From the NCBI GenBank assembly GCA_963975425.1, contig CAXBGS010000019.1:29837-93836 (forward strand): a stretch of 64,000 nucleotides of DNA. The letters are read 5' to 3'. Shown one piece after another: positions 47,633-56,892 of this stretch. This DNA is from CAXBGS01 sp963975425 (GTDB taxonomy: Bacteria; Planctomycetota; Planctomycetia; Pirellulales; Pirellulaceae). The number at the start of each line of letters is the position of its first letter. The stretch's first letter is position 1. Below the pieces are notes generated by a model that made no database searches, was not told the origin of the DNA, and worked only from the letters and a program-made list of their open reading frames with translations. Position numbers and translations under genes: made by a program.

Positions 47633-49108
47633 TTATGAATTAGGCGTGGCTTTCGTCTTGGCCTTTTTGTTGCCACCCCCCTTCTTCTTTTTCTTCTTCG
47701 ACCCCGTGCCTAGTCCCCGAGCTTCCTTGACCATTTCGTTACCGGTATTCATCCGATCAATCGCGGCCATTTCTGTGACTTGCCCTTGATCACCTTGCGA
47801 CCTCATCCATCGAGCAAGTTCCGCTTTGAGAATTCCAATCGTCTGAAAGTACTCAGGTTTGGCCGCGAGGTTGTTCTGTTCCAGCGGGTCAACGGTTGTG
47901 TCGTAGAGTTCGAATTCCGGTCGGTCGTAATAACGGTTGACCAGATTGACTGCGTGCGGATCCCCCGCTTTGGCAAGTGCTTCCCACTCGGCAAAGAATG
48001 CTTTCTTTTGAGTTGAGTTATAGAATCGGGCTTCGGGATCCAGATTGTGAATCAGCTTGAATTGCCGCGAACGGACGGATCGAATTCCGTAGTGGTCCGG
48101 ACCGCTAAAAATACCGCGAGAGGTTTGGATTCCGAACACGTAATCTTTGTGATGATTCGTTTCTCCCGTCAGCACGCTCAGCATGCTTTTCCCATCGAGG
48201 ACTTCTGGAATTGCCGCGCCGGCTGCATCAAGAAAGGTGGGTAGCACATCGACGTACTCGACCATCGCATCACTGACCGAACCAGCGGCGATCTTGCCGG
48301 GCCAGCGGACGATCATCGCCGATTGCAGTCCGTGGTCGTAGCAAGTCCATTTCGCGAACGGAAAACTGTTGCCTTGCTCGGAAACGACCATCACGATCGT
48401 ATTTTCCGCCAGTCGGTGTTTCTTCAGGAGGTCCAAGACTTCGCCCACTTGGCCATCATAGTACGTGATCTCTGCGAGATAATTCGCAAAGTCCTGCCGG
48501 GTCGTTGGCGTGTCAACGAAATACGTCGGCAGTTTAACTTGGTCTGCGGGATATTCCGCCGCGTCACCTTTGTTCCATGGTGCATGCGGCTCGTTCGAGC
48601 AAACAAACTGGCAAAATGGTGTTTCGGTTGACGACGCCTCTTTGAATAGTTTGTCGATCGCGTCCATATCCGGATTTTTCGCGCCGGAGTATTCAAACGA
48701 AAACGCTGAGTCCGGTGCAATGTGGCGTTTTCCTGATAGCGCGACGCGATATCCGAGAGGCTTCAGGTATTGCACAACCGTCTGCACGCCATCTTTGATA
48801 AACGTGTGGTTGGGGTACGCGCCACTCTTTACCGGATACAGACCGGTATAGATGTTGTGACGCGTCGGCGAACACATGGGTGCCGCCTGAAAGCACCGCG
48901 TCATCCGCATGCCTTCGTCTGCCAAAGCATCAATATTGGGCGTCTTCGCCTGACCGCCATAGCAACCGATGTCTCGAAAGGTGCAGTCGTCCGCAATGAT
49001 GAAGACGAAATTCGGCGAAGCGGCAGTGACTGTCGAAACACGGCACATCATCGGAAGCGACAAAATCGCAAATATTAGACAAACGTATTCGGTGGAGGTG
49101 CGAATCAC
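47633..49108 (-). CDS. Secreted type I sulfatase
   Basis: 491 residues with a signal peptide (first about 30). It begins with the metal-binding strand NFVFIIADDCTFRDIGCYGG (D40/D41). The formylglycine motif CSPTR is at 79-83, followed by HNIYTGLYPVKSGAYPNH, so Cys79 needs maturation by a formylglycine-generating enzyme. Later motifs include SGKRH and TCYDHGLQSAMIVRWPGK. It hydrolyses sulfate esters, most likely on algal polysaccharides, which planctomycetes are known for. The C terminus carries a run of six Lys then Gly/Lys-rich sequence, possibly a surface- or polyanion-binding tail. Substrate unknown. Confidence 0.92.
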   Translation of the reverse strand: MIRTSTEYVCLIFAILSLPMMCRVSTVTAASPNFVFIIADDCTFRDIGCYGGQAKTPNIDALADEGMRMTRCFQAAPMCSPTRHNIYTGLYPVKSGAYPNHTFIKDGVQTVVQYLKPLGYRVALSGKRHIAPDSAFSFEYSGAKNPDMDAIDKLFKEASSTETPFCQFVCSNEPHAPWNKGDAAEYPADQVKLPTYFVDTPTTRQDFANYLAEITYYDGQVGEVLDLLKKHRLAENTIVMVVSEQGNSFPFAKWTCYDHGLQSAMIVRWPGKIAAGSVSDAMVEYVDVLPTFLDAAGAAIPEVLDGKSMLSVLTGETNHHKDYVFGIQTSRGIFSGPDHYGIRSVRSRQFKLIHNLDPEARFYNSTQKKAFFAEWEALAKAGDPHAVNLVNRYYDRPEFELYDTTVDPLEQNNLAAKPEYFQTIGILKAELARWMRSQGDQGQVTEMAAIDRMNTGNEMVKEARGLGTGSKKKKKKGGGNKKAKTKATPNS

Positions 49109-49198
49109 GGACGGTTCCCTATCGCTAGCGGTTGGATTTTGATGAAAGGTTGGATGCCAATCGAACGCCTTGCGTGTCGCCCAACAAATTTGGCGGCG

Positions 49199-49387
49199 CT
49201 ACGGCTTCGTGGTTTCGATCCGCAGGGCAGGCCGGAAGCGGCGACGGTGTTTGCATGAAACGCCCAGTTCACGGGCGCGACTTGCATCGACCGAACGACG
49301 AACGAGCGTAATCACGTACGCCGCCAAGCGTCGGTTGTGCTGGGTAAGTAATTGGACCAATTGTTCAGCTCGCTGATCGTTGCTCAT
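49199..49387 (-). pseudogene. Remnant of an ECF RNA polymerase sigma factor
   Basis: The 62-codon ORF starts MSNDQRAEQLVQLLTQHNRR and continues LAAYVITLV, closely resembling the N terminus (region 2 start) of planctomycete ECF sigma factors. After about residue 33 the expected DADDVLQE core is missing and the frame is unrelated. The next 100 bases contain WATRKAF in another frame, possibly a decayed piece. Read as a truncated, probably inactive gene upstream of the sulfatase. Confidence is moderate because only about 33 residues support it. Confidence 0.4.
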
Positions 49388-49587
49388 CGGTTCCCTTATT
49401 ATTGTCGGGCAGGTCTAGCGACAATTACAGTGCCAGCAAGCGATACATTGGGCACCTGCGACCGCCTTTTCGTGAAAAGATAGCGAATCGACTGTCCAAA
49501 TTATCTGGGCCGGGACTCAGGGCCAGGACTCTAGGCCGGGCACTCAAAGAGCATCCCAACCATCAATTCTCTCGAATTCGAATTCAA

Positions 49588-52500
49588 ATGACACAAGATA
49601 TCCTTGGACCTGGTGATCAGAAACGTGGCGTACGATGGATGCGATGGGTCGCAGCCACTTTCGCGTTCATCGCTGTCTCTTGCATGGCAGGGGCAACGTG
49701 CATGGCGGATTCAGGCCAATCCCAATCGGATCGCCCGCAAAGCAAGTCCCAACCGGATCCGCCTAGCACTTTGGATCACCTGGGAACGGAACTCTCAACG
49801 AATCAAGACATCCCTTCCGCACCGCCCAAGCCCGCTCGCACGGATATTCACATCAGCGGCGTCTATCCGCATCTGACGACTTACGGCGTCTACAGTCAAA
49901 ACGGTGCTCACTTTAAGGACGGCCACAACGAATGTGGCATCGGCGCGGTGGTGCCGTGGGCAGGAAAACTTTGGATGGTCAATTACGCTCCGCATCAACC
50001 CAAGGGCAGTGAACACAAGTTGTTCTCGATCGATCCGGATTTGTCAAAACCGATGACCGTTCATCCCGAAAGCGTCGGTGGAACACCCGCCGGACGGATG
50101 ATCCATGCCGAATCGAATCAGTTGTTGATGGCCCATCACTTGATCGATGCAAACGGAAATGTCCGTACGATTCAGCCGAAGGACATGCCCATTCGTGTCA
50201 CAGCGATCGCAAGGCACCTGAGCGATCCAGAGAACATGGTCTACTACGTCGACATGGAAGGATCCATTTGGGAAGCCAACGTGCACTCCCTCGCGGTAAA
50301 GCAATTATTCAAGAAGCCCGTCCCCGGTTGGCACGGCAAAGGTGGATACACATCCCAGGGGCGACTCGTTGTTTCTAATAACGGCGAGCTTCACGTCGGC
50401 AATTATAAAGATGTCTTGGTCGGAGGCAAAGCAAAGACATCCGAAGAACGCGGAGTGCTGGCCGAATTCGACGGCACAAACTGGAATATCGTCGAAAGGA
50501 GGCAGTACACCGAGGTGACCGGCCCCAAGGGAATCACCGGCGGCAGCGATAACGACGATCCGATCTGGACGATGGGTTGGGACCGCCGCAGCGTTCGCTT
50601 GAAAGTTCTCGATCATGGCGAATGGCACACTTACTTGTTGCCCAAAGCCGCCTATTGCAACGATGCCAAGCACGGATGGTATACCGAGTGGCCGCGAATC
50701 CGCGAAATCACTGACGGCCGCTGGATGATGGACATGCACGGAATGTTCTTCGATTTCCCCCACACGTTCTCTGCCGCTAATTCCGCTGGAATCAAGCCGA
50801 TCGGCAGCCATCTGCGCTACGTCCCCGACTTCTGTGACTGGAACGGCAAGCTGGTTTTGGCAACCGATGAAACCAGTATTCAAGGCAACCCACTGGCGGG
50901 ACAACCGCAGAGCAATCTCTGGTTCGGCCAGTACGAGGACTTGAAAACGTGGGGGCCCGCGAGTGGATACGGTGGACCATGGGTCGATGACGATGTGAAG
51001 GCCGATACGCCGTCCGACCCGTTTCTCGTTGCCGGCTTCGATCGACGCATCGTGCATCTTGCCGTCGGGCAAGAATCGTCGGTCACAAAGACGTCGTTCC
51101 GCACGACCGACGATAATGAGATCACGAAACTGCCAGCGGCGCTTGCCGATCTGCCACGAGTGACCATCGATCGCGGAAACTGGCGAGAGCGTGCGAAGGG
51201 TTTTGCATTTGTGATCGACCGACCCGCAACGGTTTACCTCGCAGTCGACGGTCGAGGCGCCTCTGCCCTCCCTTCACAATGGAAGCCGACCGACCTCTCC
51301 CTGACTTGGGGAAAAGACGTTCGCGACCGCGTTTATGTCGGCGAGTTTCCAGCTGGAAAAGTCGAGGTGCCAGCCAACACGTTCCAGCACACCAAAGGCG
51401 CCTACGGCCTGCCGCACATCGCTTTTATCAAATCCCAGGGTAACCGCTCTGCTGAAATCTCCGGTCTCGGTTTGGCCAGCGTTGCGCTGCCTTTGGCCGG
51501 CGAGGTCGAACAGTCAGCCAAAGAATCCTCCGTAAAGTTCACGCTTCAAGTCGACCGACAAGGAAATGGATTCTGGGTCGACTTCGAAACCGTCGATGTG
51601 CCTGGCAATGGATATGTCGGAAAGATCTTGCCAAGCGATATCGATGCGGTTTGGTTGCGATTAAAGACCGATCGCGATTGCATCGCCACAGCTTTCTTGC
51701 ACCAGACGACCTCACGGTACGTGGACGGCAACACCGATCAATACACCAAGATGTTCGCTGGGCTTGCAGGCGTGAAAGACACCGATGTCTATGGCTGTGT
51801 CGCTTATCCGGCCAAGCGCAATCGAGACCTGCGAATCATCACCGGTGATCATCGTTTTGTGGATTTCACCAAGGCCGAATTCGAGTTTCACCCCGAACAA
51901 GCGGATGCATCGCTGTCAGAAAAGTTACGTGTGGAACCAGAATTCACCGTGGACGCTGCTTCGGTGGTTCTGCGCTATCGGGAACAAACGTACCGGCTGC
52001 CCAAAGGCGACGCCGCCTACGACAAACCGTTCGCTTCCGGCTGGCCGCGCGCCTCGCGAGAAGTCGAATCCGAGCGTCATCTCGCCAACATCCACGGCAC
52101 GTTCTATGAAGTTCCCCTGGTCACCAACGGTGCGCCACCCGCGTGGAATTTGCTGCGGCCCGTCTCGAGTCACTCCAAACAGATCACGGATTTCTGCTCG
52201 TGGAATGGCCTGCTCGTGCTGTGCGGCGTTCGTGCGGACGCCGCCGACGACGGTCATGTATTTGGCAACGAGAAACTCAAGTCAGGACTTTGGCTGGGCG
52301 GAATTGATGACCTGTGGAAATTTGGCAAGCCTGTCGGACGTGGCGGTCCGTGGCGAAACACTTCTGTGACTCCGGGTATTCCCTCCGATCCCTATCTGAT
52401 GAAAGGTTATGACCAGAAGACCGTCACGATGTCTCACCGAAGCGAGAAGCCGGCGTGCATCACCCTGCAAATTGATTTGGACGGGAACGGGCGATGGGTG

Positions 52501-52632
52501 AACTACCGCCGTTTCGACGTTCCCGACGGTACGCCGTTGCGACACGAATTCTCAACGGAATTCTCGGCCTGCTGGATACGGGCGGTCTGCGACACAAAGA
52601 CTTCGGCGACCGTCCAGTTCGACTATCGATGA
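49588..52632 (+). CDS. Large exported protein with duplicated propeller-like modules
   Basis: 1014 residues from the ATG at 49588, with a signal peptide around WMRWVAATFAFIAVSCMAGA; an ATG at 49639 would start directly at the signal. Two copies of a module are visible, about 400-480 and 840-920. Each has TDFC/PDFC-x-WNG, then LW-x-G..DDL/EDL, GxGGPW and PSDP-xLxxGxD/F. A shorter module, LQ[VI]D-x-x-GNG-x-WV, also occurs twice (about 648 and 965). This suggests a tandem beta-propeller made by duplication. I do not recognise the family. It is divergent from the sulfatase and may act on the same polysaccharide. Confidence 0.65.
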   Translation: MTQDILGPGDQKRGVRWMRWVAATFAFIAVSCMAGATCMADSGQSQSDRPQSKSQPDPPSTLDHLGTELSTNQDIPSAPPKPARTDIHISGVYPHLTTYGVYSQNGAHFKDGHNECGIGAVVPWAGKLWMVNYAPHQPKGSEHKLFSIDPDLSKPMTVHPESVGGTPAGRMIHAESNQLLMAHHLIDANGNVRTIQPKDMPIRVTAIARHLSDPENMVYYVDMEGSIWEANVHSLAVKQLFKKPVPGWHGKGGYTSQGRLVVSNNGELHVGNYKDVLVGGKAKTSEERGVLAEFDGTNWNIVERRQYTEVTGPKGITGGSDNDDPIWTMGWDRRSVRLKVLDHGEWHTYLLPKAAYCNDAKHGWYTEWPRIREITDGRWMMDMHGMFFDFPHTFSAANSAGIKPIGSHLRYVPDFCDWNGKLVLATDETSIQGNPLAGQPQSNLWFGQYEDLKTWGPASGYGGPWVDDDVKADTPSDPFLVAGFDRRIVHLAVGQESSVTKTSFRTTDDNEITKLPAALADLPRVTIDRGNWRERAKGFAFVIDRPATVYLAVDGRGASALPSQWKPTDLSLTWGKDVRDRVYVGEFPAGKVEVPANTFQHTKGAYGLPHIAFIKSQGNRSAEISGLGLASVALPLAGEVEQSAKESSVKFTLQVDRQGNGFWVDFETVDVPGNGYVGKILPSDIDAVWLRLKTDRDCIATAFLHQTTSRYVDGNTDQYTKMFAGLAGVKDTDVYGCVAYPAKRNRDLRIITGDHRFVDFTKAEFEFHPEQADASLSEKLRVEPEFTVDAASVVLRYREQTYRLPKGDAAYDKPFASGWPRASREVESERHLANIHGTFYEVPLVTNGAPPAWNLLRPVSSHSKQITDFCSWNGLLVLCGVRADAADDGHVFGNEKLKSGLWLGGIDDLWKFGKPVGRGGPWRNTSVTPGIPSDPYLMKGYDQKTVTMSHRSEKPACITLQIDLDGNGRWVNYRRFDVPDGTPLRHEFSTEFSACWIRAVCDTKTSATVQFDYR

Positions 52633-52820
52633 ATTCTTTGTCAAAGATCGTTCAAAAAAATTGCTCCCCGCGAAGCAGTTGCCAACAATTCCGCTCTACG
52701 TGAGTTGGTGCAACTCTGGTCTTCTCTCGACCACAGCATTCAACAGGCAATAACTTTGTGAGTACGAAACGGCAACGCGAACTGATTAGTTGCTCCACCG
52801 AGAGGAGCGGCACAAACTTC

Positions 52821-54077
52821 TCAGACGCTGGGAAAAACGCAATCTTGCGAGTGTGGTGGTGCGATAAGTGGTGCTGTAGGCTCGGCGGACGACTTGGATG
52901 ACACTCTACGCATCGTCTTGCTGGAACACCCAGTGTCAGGGGGCGCTTGCCACCGTTTCAGGTCCGACTTTTGCTTGGCGGTCAGTCGTCGCATTCGTGC
53001 GAGATTTGATTCACTCTCTCGGCACCCCAGCGGTTCGGGCGCAGGGAACGCTAGGTCGTAGGCGCGATAGATTGCCCGCATATACGTCCCCGTCGTGAAC
53101 TCGAATCGCGGTTGCTTGACGGCGGGTTTGCGGTCCTTTCGGTCGGCGTTTGACCGCTTGCCGCGACGGTTGCCGCAGCTGGCCGGCGTGACGCGTTTTT
53201 CGCTTGCTGCCTGCCGACGTTGTTCGAGAGATTCGGCCATCGAAAAGCACACCTGGCCGGCCGAACGCAGCAGGTAGGGCGCAAGCAACGATTGCGCCTC
53301 GGGCCCGATGTAGACCACCCGCGACCGTCCGTCGTGTTCGGTTTTGTGACCGTCGACGCGGTATTCCCACACGTCGCCAGATCGATGCACGCATGCCGGC
53401 GTCAACTTCACAACCTAGCCGGGTCTCGCACCGGTCAACAGCTGAAACCGCACCATATTGGCCGTGACAGGCGGCAAGAATGGAAGCGTCTTTTCGACCA
53501 CCGCAACTTCGACGGGAAAGACGGGGTCGGGTTCGGGAGACTGGCACCGTCCCTTGCGCAGGCCTCCGACGGTCTGCAGCGAGTGGTAGACCGAACCGGG
53601 CACCAATTCCTCCGACGCTGCCCACTTGAACATCGTTTTCAGGCGTCCGGCACTTTTGTTGATGCCCGGCCGCGACAAACCGCGGTCGATCCACATTTGC
53701 CGAATCGCTTTCATGACCAGCGGCCAAAAAGACTCTGCCGGCGTGCGCCCGTACAACGATTTGACGTCGGCGATCAGCCTCGCATACGCGTCGAGTTCCC
53801 GGGTCGGCTTGCCGTCCTTCACATACTACTTTTCGGCGTGCGCCCAGAACTTCGCCAGGACCTCGACCACGGTGATCGCACCGTCGTCGGGGTCGCGATC
53901 GGTCGTCACTTCGCCGGTGACCGCGCGTTCGGCGATCAGCCTGGCGTACTTCTCCAGGCTTTCGGGAGTGTCGTACTTTCCGAGATAGTGGTCTCGGCCG
54001 TCGACCGTTACAACGGCGTTACCCGACGCCCGATGGAGACGGTACGACGGCGTTGCGCCCTTACGTTTACGCCCCAT
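52821..54077 (-). pseudogene. Broken tyrosine integrase outside the element
   Basis: One reading frame carries a planctomycete-type integrase interrupted by two in-frame TAG codons (53826-53828, after FWAHAEK; 53415-53417, after LLTGARPG). The second is at a place where related integrases have GAG (TGARPGE). The frame is otherwise continuous: MGRKRKGATPSYRLH start at 54077, DHYLGKYDTPES arm domain, GINKSAGRLKTMFKWAASEE, then SGDVWEYRVDGHKTEHDG. After LKRWQA (about 52944) the catalytic HxLRH..Y part is absent. It begins 112 bases from the left attachment site and points away from it, suggesting an older element that used this site or one nearby. Confidence 0.75.
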
Positions 54078-54188
54078 TTCGCGGCCCTCCAAACAATCCG
54101 GTATGGATACCGGATAAAGCTTGGGAGAGCGCCGCACGAACCAGGTCGGTTCGGATCGCGAAACGTCGCGATTTTCAGCATTTTATTG

Positions 54189-54206
54189 AAATAGCGGCAG
54201 AGGGAC
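54189..54206. repeat. Left attachment core (attL)
   Basis: The same 18 bases as 63565-63582. Here they are not part of a tRNA gene, so this is the displaced 3' end of the original target plus core. Confidence 0.85.
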
Positions 54207-54228
54207 AGGAACAACCCCGCGAAACATT

Positions 54229-54360
54229 ATGTTTCATGCGTCGTTTCCGGAATCCACAGCAGAATCCACAGCAGTCAGCGTCAGACAGTGGGCGACGAAG
54301 CTGAAAGAGTCGCTATCCGCCTACGAGATTGCTGAACTGATCGACATGTTACGCGAGTAG
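54229..54360 (+). other. Displaced C-terminal part of the integrase (43-codon ORF)
   Basis: The ORF starts MFHASFPESTAESTAVSV and ends in a helix (KLKESLSAYEIAELIDMLRE) and TAG. Upstream of its ATG the frame is open back through the att core: the codons GGA ACA ACC CCG CGA AAC ATT precede it. Joining the two att cores puts this frame exactly in phase with the integrase. It is therefore better read as the tail of the circular-form integrase than as an independent gene. In the integrated state it might still be translated from its own ATG. Confidence 0.6.
54251..54285. repeat. Left arm-type repeat (two AATCCACAGCAG plus 11 bases)
   Basis: AATCCACAGCAG at 54251-54262 and again at 54263-54274, followed by TCAGCGTCAGA. 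The 35 bases match 63443-63477 at 34 positions. It lies 45 bases inside the left core. TAATCCACA resembles a DnaA box with one change, an alternative reading. Confidence 0.75.
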
Positions 54361-54936
54361 TTTGCGTGGGTCCTCCCGACGATATCGTCACTCCCCTGCG
54401 AAACGGGAACAACTACCTATCGAGTCTGCCTACCTACCCCGGGGGCAGTCAAATTCTGGCGACGATTGCCGAGCGACCTACCGGTGCCTGCCTTCGTCTA
54501 CGCGTGCAGCAAAATAGAAAAGTAGCAGCGACACCCCCTTCGCGGGTCCTTGGGTACTGGGGATCCGATCTTGTGCGGTCGCATAGCCCGGTGTTCTCCG
54601 AGAGAATTAGTGAGGCACCCTGTTACAATCACGTTTTGGGGTAGAGGGGCGGTACGCCCTGCGGGGCCTATTCTGCCACCTTCGATGGCGTTTCCCACCT
54701 CCCCCACGACGACATATGTCAAAGTCCGTCCGGTGGTGGAGTATGGACTTCCGCAGCAATGAGATGTTCGCCAAAATGTTCTTTCGATTGGGCTGATCAC
54801 TCGATCTCTTGAAACAACCAACGGACTGATCCCCGATGGTTTGGGTTGCGAGTCGCTCTCGCTTTGCGATCGGTCGACAGGGGCTGTCTTTCGCCTCTGC
54901 CGATCCGATCGGCCCTTCTAATGGAAAGACATTCTT
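54361..54936. other. Untranslated region at the left end of the element
   Basis: About 580 bases between the displaced integrase tail and the first cargo gene, with no supported gene. It contains GC-rich patches (GGGGCGGTACGCCC near 54646) and an AT-richer stretch near 54500. It may hold the cargo promoter or a replication origin. A GGAAAG ribosome site lies about 11 bases before the next ATG. Confidence 0.4.
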
Positions 54937-55821
54937 ATGACGGTGGAACGTGGCGGACAACTGGACACGACGCCGCTCGATCTCACTTCGCTACCGAGGG
55001 CAAGAGAAGCAATCGACGAAACGTACCGACTCGCGTTCAGAATTGTGCAAAGCTTTCGGGTAATCAGTTGCTATTCGCTAGATTGGCACTCTGTCACGAC
55101 CGTTTCGTATTGGGAGGATCAGCCAGAAGCCCAAGAAGATCACTGGAATACCCTAAACGACAAAGGTGATGAATTAAATGAATTGCTCGCGGAACTCGAA
55201 GAGAACGGCATTCGGCACCGCGAACTATTCGCGAGGCTATTGGATATGTATCAAACTTTTGTGCACGAAGACTTGGGGGATTTCGTCACAGGGGAGAAGA
55301 ATTGGGGACGCTCAACCTATCCGGCAATTCAAACTATCGGCTGGGATGTAAAAAGGTGGGGGCGTCAGTGCTTGGCTTATTACCGGGCGAGGTGGGATGG
55401 CCCGATCACGTCCAAGCACAGAGAACAATTCGAGAAGTGTATGAATAACTTCCCGATGACCTTCGATCTTGAATCGAAAATTCGATCGAGGCTCTATAGC
55501 GAGCAAGGGAAGTTAAAGAAGGCGATTCCCAAAGCTCGTAACTTGTATAGAGACTCGGCCCCCGAACTTAGCGAAACCGAAAAACGAAAATCGATCGCGA
55601 TCGCCGCACGACTTCATTTTCAGGAAACGTATGGCGTCAAGCGAGTGGATCGTCCGATGTGCTGGCGAATCGCAAAGAGCTGGGGGTATCCCGATTCACT
55701 CACGAATGACGATTATAACGCCGACATGGGCGACTACACGAAGCCGCGATACCTGCAGCTTGCCCAGCAGCTACTTCCGAAGCTTCGTTTAGAGTTCGGC
55801 AATGTCGCGGAAGACAAGTAG
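54937..55821 (+). CDS. Cargo protein of unknown function
   Basis: 294 residues, cytoplasmic, mostly alpha-helical, rich in Trp, Tyr and Arg (WHSVTTVSYWEDQPEAQEDH; WDVKRWGRQCLAYYRARWDG), with a charged middle helix (LNDKGDELNELLAELEENGI). No motif or family recognised. It is separated from the replication genes by an intrinsic terminator (55905-55928) and its codons are more AT-rich than theirs, so it is a self-contained cargo gene next to the left end. This position is typical for defence or fitness cargo in integrative elements, but that is inference only. Confidence 0.6.
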   Translation: MTVERGGQLDTTPLDLTSLPRAREAIDETYRLAFRIVQSFRVISCYSLDWHSVTTVSYWEDQPEAQEDHWNTLNDKGDELNELLAELEENGIRHRELFARLLDMYQTFVHEDLGDFVTGEKNWGRSTYPAIQTIGWDVKRWGRQCLAYYRARWDGPITSKHREQFEKCMNNFPMTFDLESKIRSRLYSEQGKLKKAIPKARNLYRDSAPELSETEKRKSIAIAARLHFQETYGVKRVDRPMCWRIAKSWGYPDSLTNDDYNADMGDYTKPRYLQLAQQLLPKLRLEFGNVAEDK

Positions 55822-55928
55822 GAAAAGCTTTCCTACTCCAAAATTCTTCTCCTGGCCGTTCATGCTGCTCAGCGTCACAAATTGACAATGGAGATTGTTG
55901 GGGCGTGGGAAAATGCATTCCCACTTTT
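55818..55928 (+). terminator. Hairpin at stop codon and intrinsic terminator after cargo gene
   Basis: First, GTAGGAAA-AGC-TTTCCTAC (55818-55836) overlaps the stop codon. Second, GTGGGAA (55905-55911) pairs with TTCCCAC (55918-55924) across AATGCA and is followed by TTTTCT, a good rightward terminator. Together they separate the cargo gene from the downstream operon. Confidence 0.78.
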
Positions 55929-56000
55929 CTAAGTTCTGTTCGGTGTTGGCTGACCTCGCAAACCTAGCTCTCGAACGCGATCGACACGTAGAGCGGTCGC

Positions 56001-56017
56001 AACATCATCCTGATGTT
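56001..56017. promoter_or_regulatory. Palindrome before the replication operon
   Basis: AACATCA-TCC-TGATGTT (56001-56017), 16 bases before the ATG of the HTH gene. Size and position fit an operator for the HTH product itself; it could also be an attenuating hairpin as it is followed by TTG. Confidence 0.4.
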
Positions 56018-56033
56018 TTGAGCGGGTTGTCCA

Positions 56034-56231
56034 ATGACAACGCAAGCGGTTGACCCGTGCTACACGAAGCGGGAAGTCGCCCAGGACTGGCTGAAGATCT
56101 CGACCCGATCTTTAGATCGATTGATCGAGAAGAAGGCGTGGCCCAAGGGAATCCTCGTCGGTGGCGTTCCTCGCTGGCGACATTCGACGGTCGTTGCCGC
56201 GATCGATCGGCTCGAACAAGCCGATGGCTGA
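56034..56231 (+). CDS. AlpA/Xis-like helix-turn-helix protein
   Basis: 65 residues. YTKREVAQDWLKISTRSLDR is a MerR/AlpA-type helix-turn-helix and LVGGVPRWRHSTVVAAIDRL follows as the wing and second helix. Such small proteins serve as excisionases or activators of integrase and replication in integrative elements. It is the first gene of the operon and overlaps the next start. Given its place, directing excision and turning on replication is the likely role. Confidence 0.7.
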   Translation: MTTQAVDPCYTKREVAQDWLKISTRSLDRLIEKKAWPKGILVGGVPRWRHSTVVAAIDRLEQADG

Positions 56232-56433
56232 TCATTTCACTACCTGCGACGGATGCGGGATGGACTTTGGCTACAGCTGTCGCAGGGAGGCATTGTGTCC
56301 CAGCTGCGGCCATGACGCGGACGATGGCGATGAATGCTCCTGTCCGCAATGCACGGCGATCGAAGCGTCGCTCCCAGATAGTAACCGGATCGGGCCGGTC
56401 GATGAATCGCAATTTCGATACGAAAAGGACTAG
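56224..56433 (+). CDS. Small zinc-ribbon protein
   Basis: 69 residues with three CxxC pairs: CDGC (9-12 region), CPSC and CPQC, plus a further Cys pair. It probably folds around two zinc ions. Its ATG (56224) lies inside the HTH gene, whose TGA is at 56229, so the two are translationally coupled. DNA or protein contact in the replication module is likely, but no specific role is known. Confidence 0.6.
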   Translation: MADHFTTCDGCGMDFGYSCRREALCPSCGHDADDGDECSCPQCTAIEASLPDSNRIGPVDESQFRYEKD

Positions 56434-56438
56434 AAACG

Positions 56439-56798
56439 ATGTCAACTCAATTCACTGTCACAGCTGCCGGAGGCGTCCCAGCTGGAAGCTACAATGCGAC
56501 TTTCACGGGACTCGAAGCGTACACCGAAAACGCCGACAAGTACGGCGAAGGCGTCATGCTTTGCTTCAAGGTGACGGGCGGCGATCAGGACGGCGAAACG
56601 GCTTCCCGTATTTGCTCGAAGAAATTCTCCGCGAAAAGCAATCTCTACAAATTCGCGAAGGCACTTGTCGGTCGTGATCTCGAATCCGGTGATAGCTTCG
56701 ACTTCGCCGATCACGTTGGATCGAAGGGAATGATCATCGTCGAAGAGACGGACGGCGGGTCGACACGGGTCGCGACGTTCCTGAAGTCGGCGGACTGA
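56439..56798 (+). CDS. Possible single-strand DNA-binding protein (DUF669-like)
   Basis: 119 residues, beta-rich, beginning MSTQFTVTAAGGVPAGSYNA, with YGEGVMLCFKVTGGDQDGET and SKKFSAKSNLYKFAKALVGR. The order and size resemble phage DUF669-type proteins encoded beside replicative helicases and polymerases, where an ssDNA-binding role is supposed. It sits directly before the primase-helicase in the operon (AAGGA ribosome site), as an SSB would. Homology is at the level of pattern only. Confidence 0.55.
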   Translation: MSTQFTVTAAGGVPAGSYNATFTGLEAYTENADKYGEGVMLCFKVTGGDQDGETASRICSKKFSAKSNLYKFAKALVGRDLESGDSFDFADHVGSKGMIIVEETDGGSTRVATFLKSAD

Positions 56799-56817
56799 TC
56801 GACTGTATCAACGCGAA

Positions 56818-56846
56818 GGGCCTGGGAGCGGCAATCTCCCAGGCCC
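56818..56846 (+). other. Perfect 11-bp hairpin in the replication operon
   Basis: GGGCCTGGGAG pairs with CTCCCAGGCCC across a seven-base loop, between the SSB-like gene and the primase-helicase. No T-run follows, so it may be an attenuating or processing structure that sets a higher level of the upstream genes. Confidence 0.6.
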
Positions 56847-56892
56847 GACGCTTCTGTGAATCGCAATCCCCAAAGCAAGGATCACAACGAAC

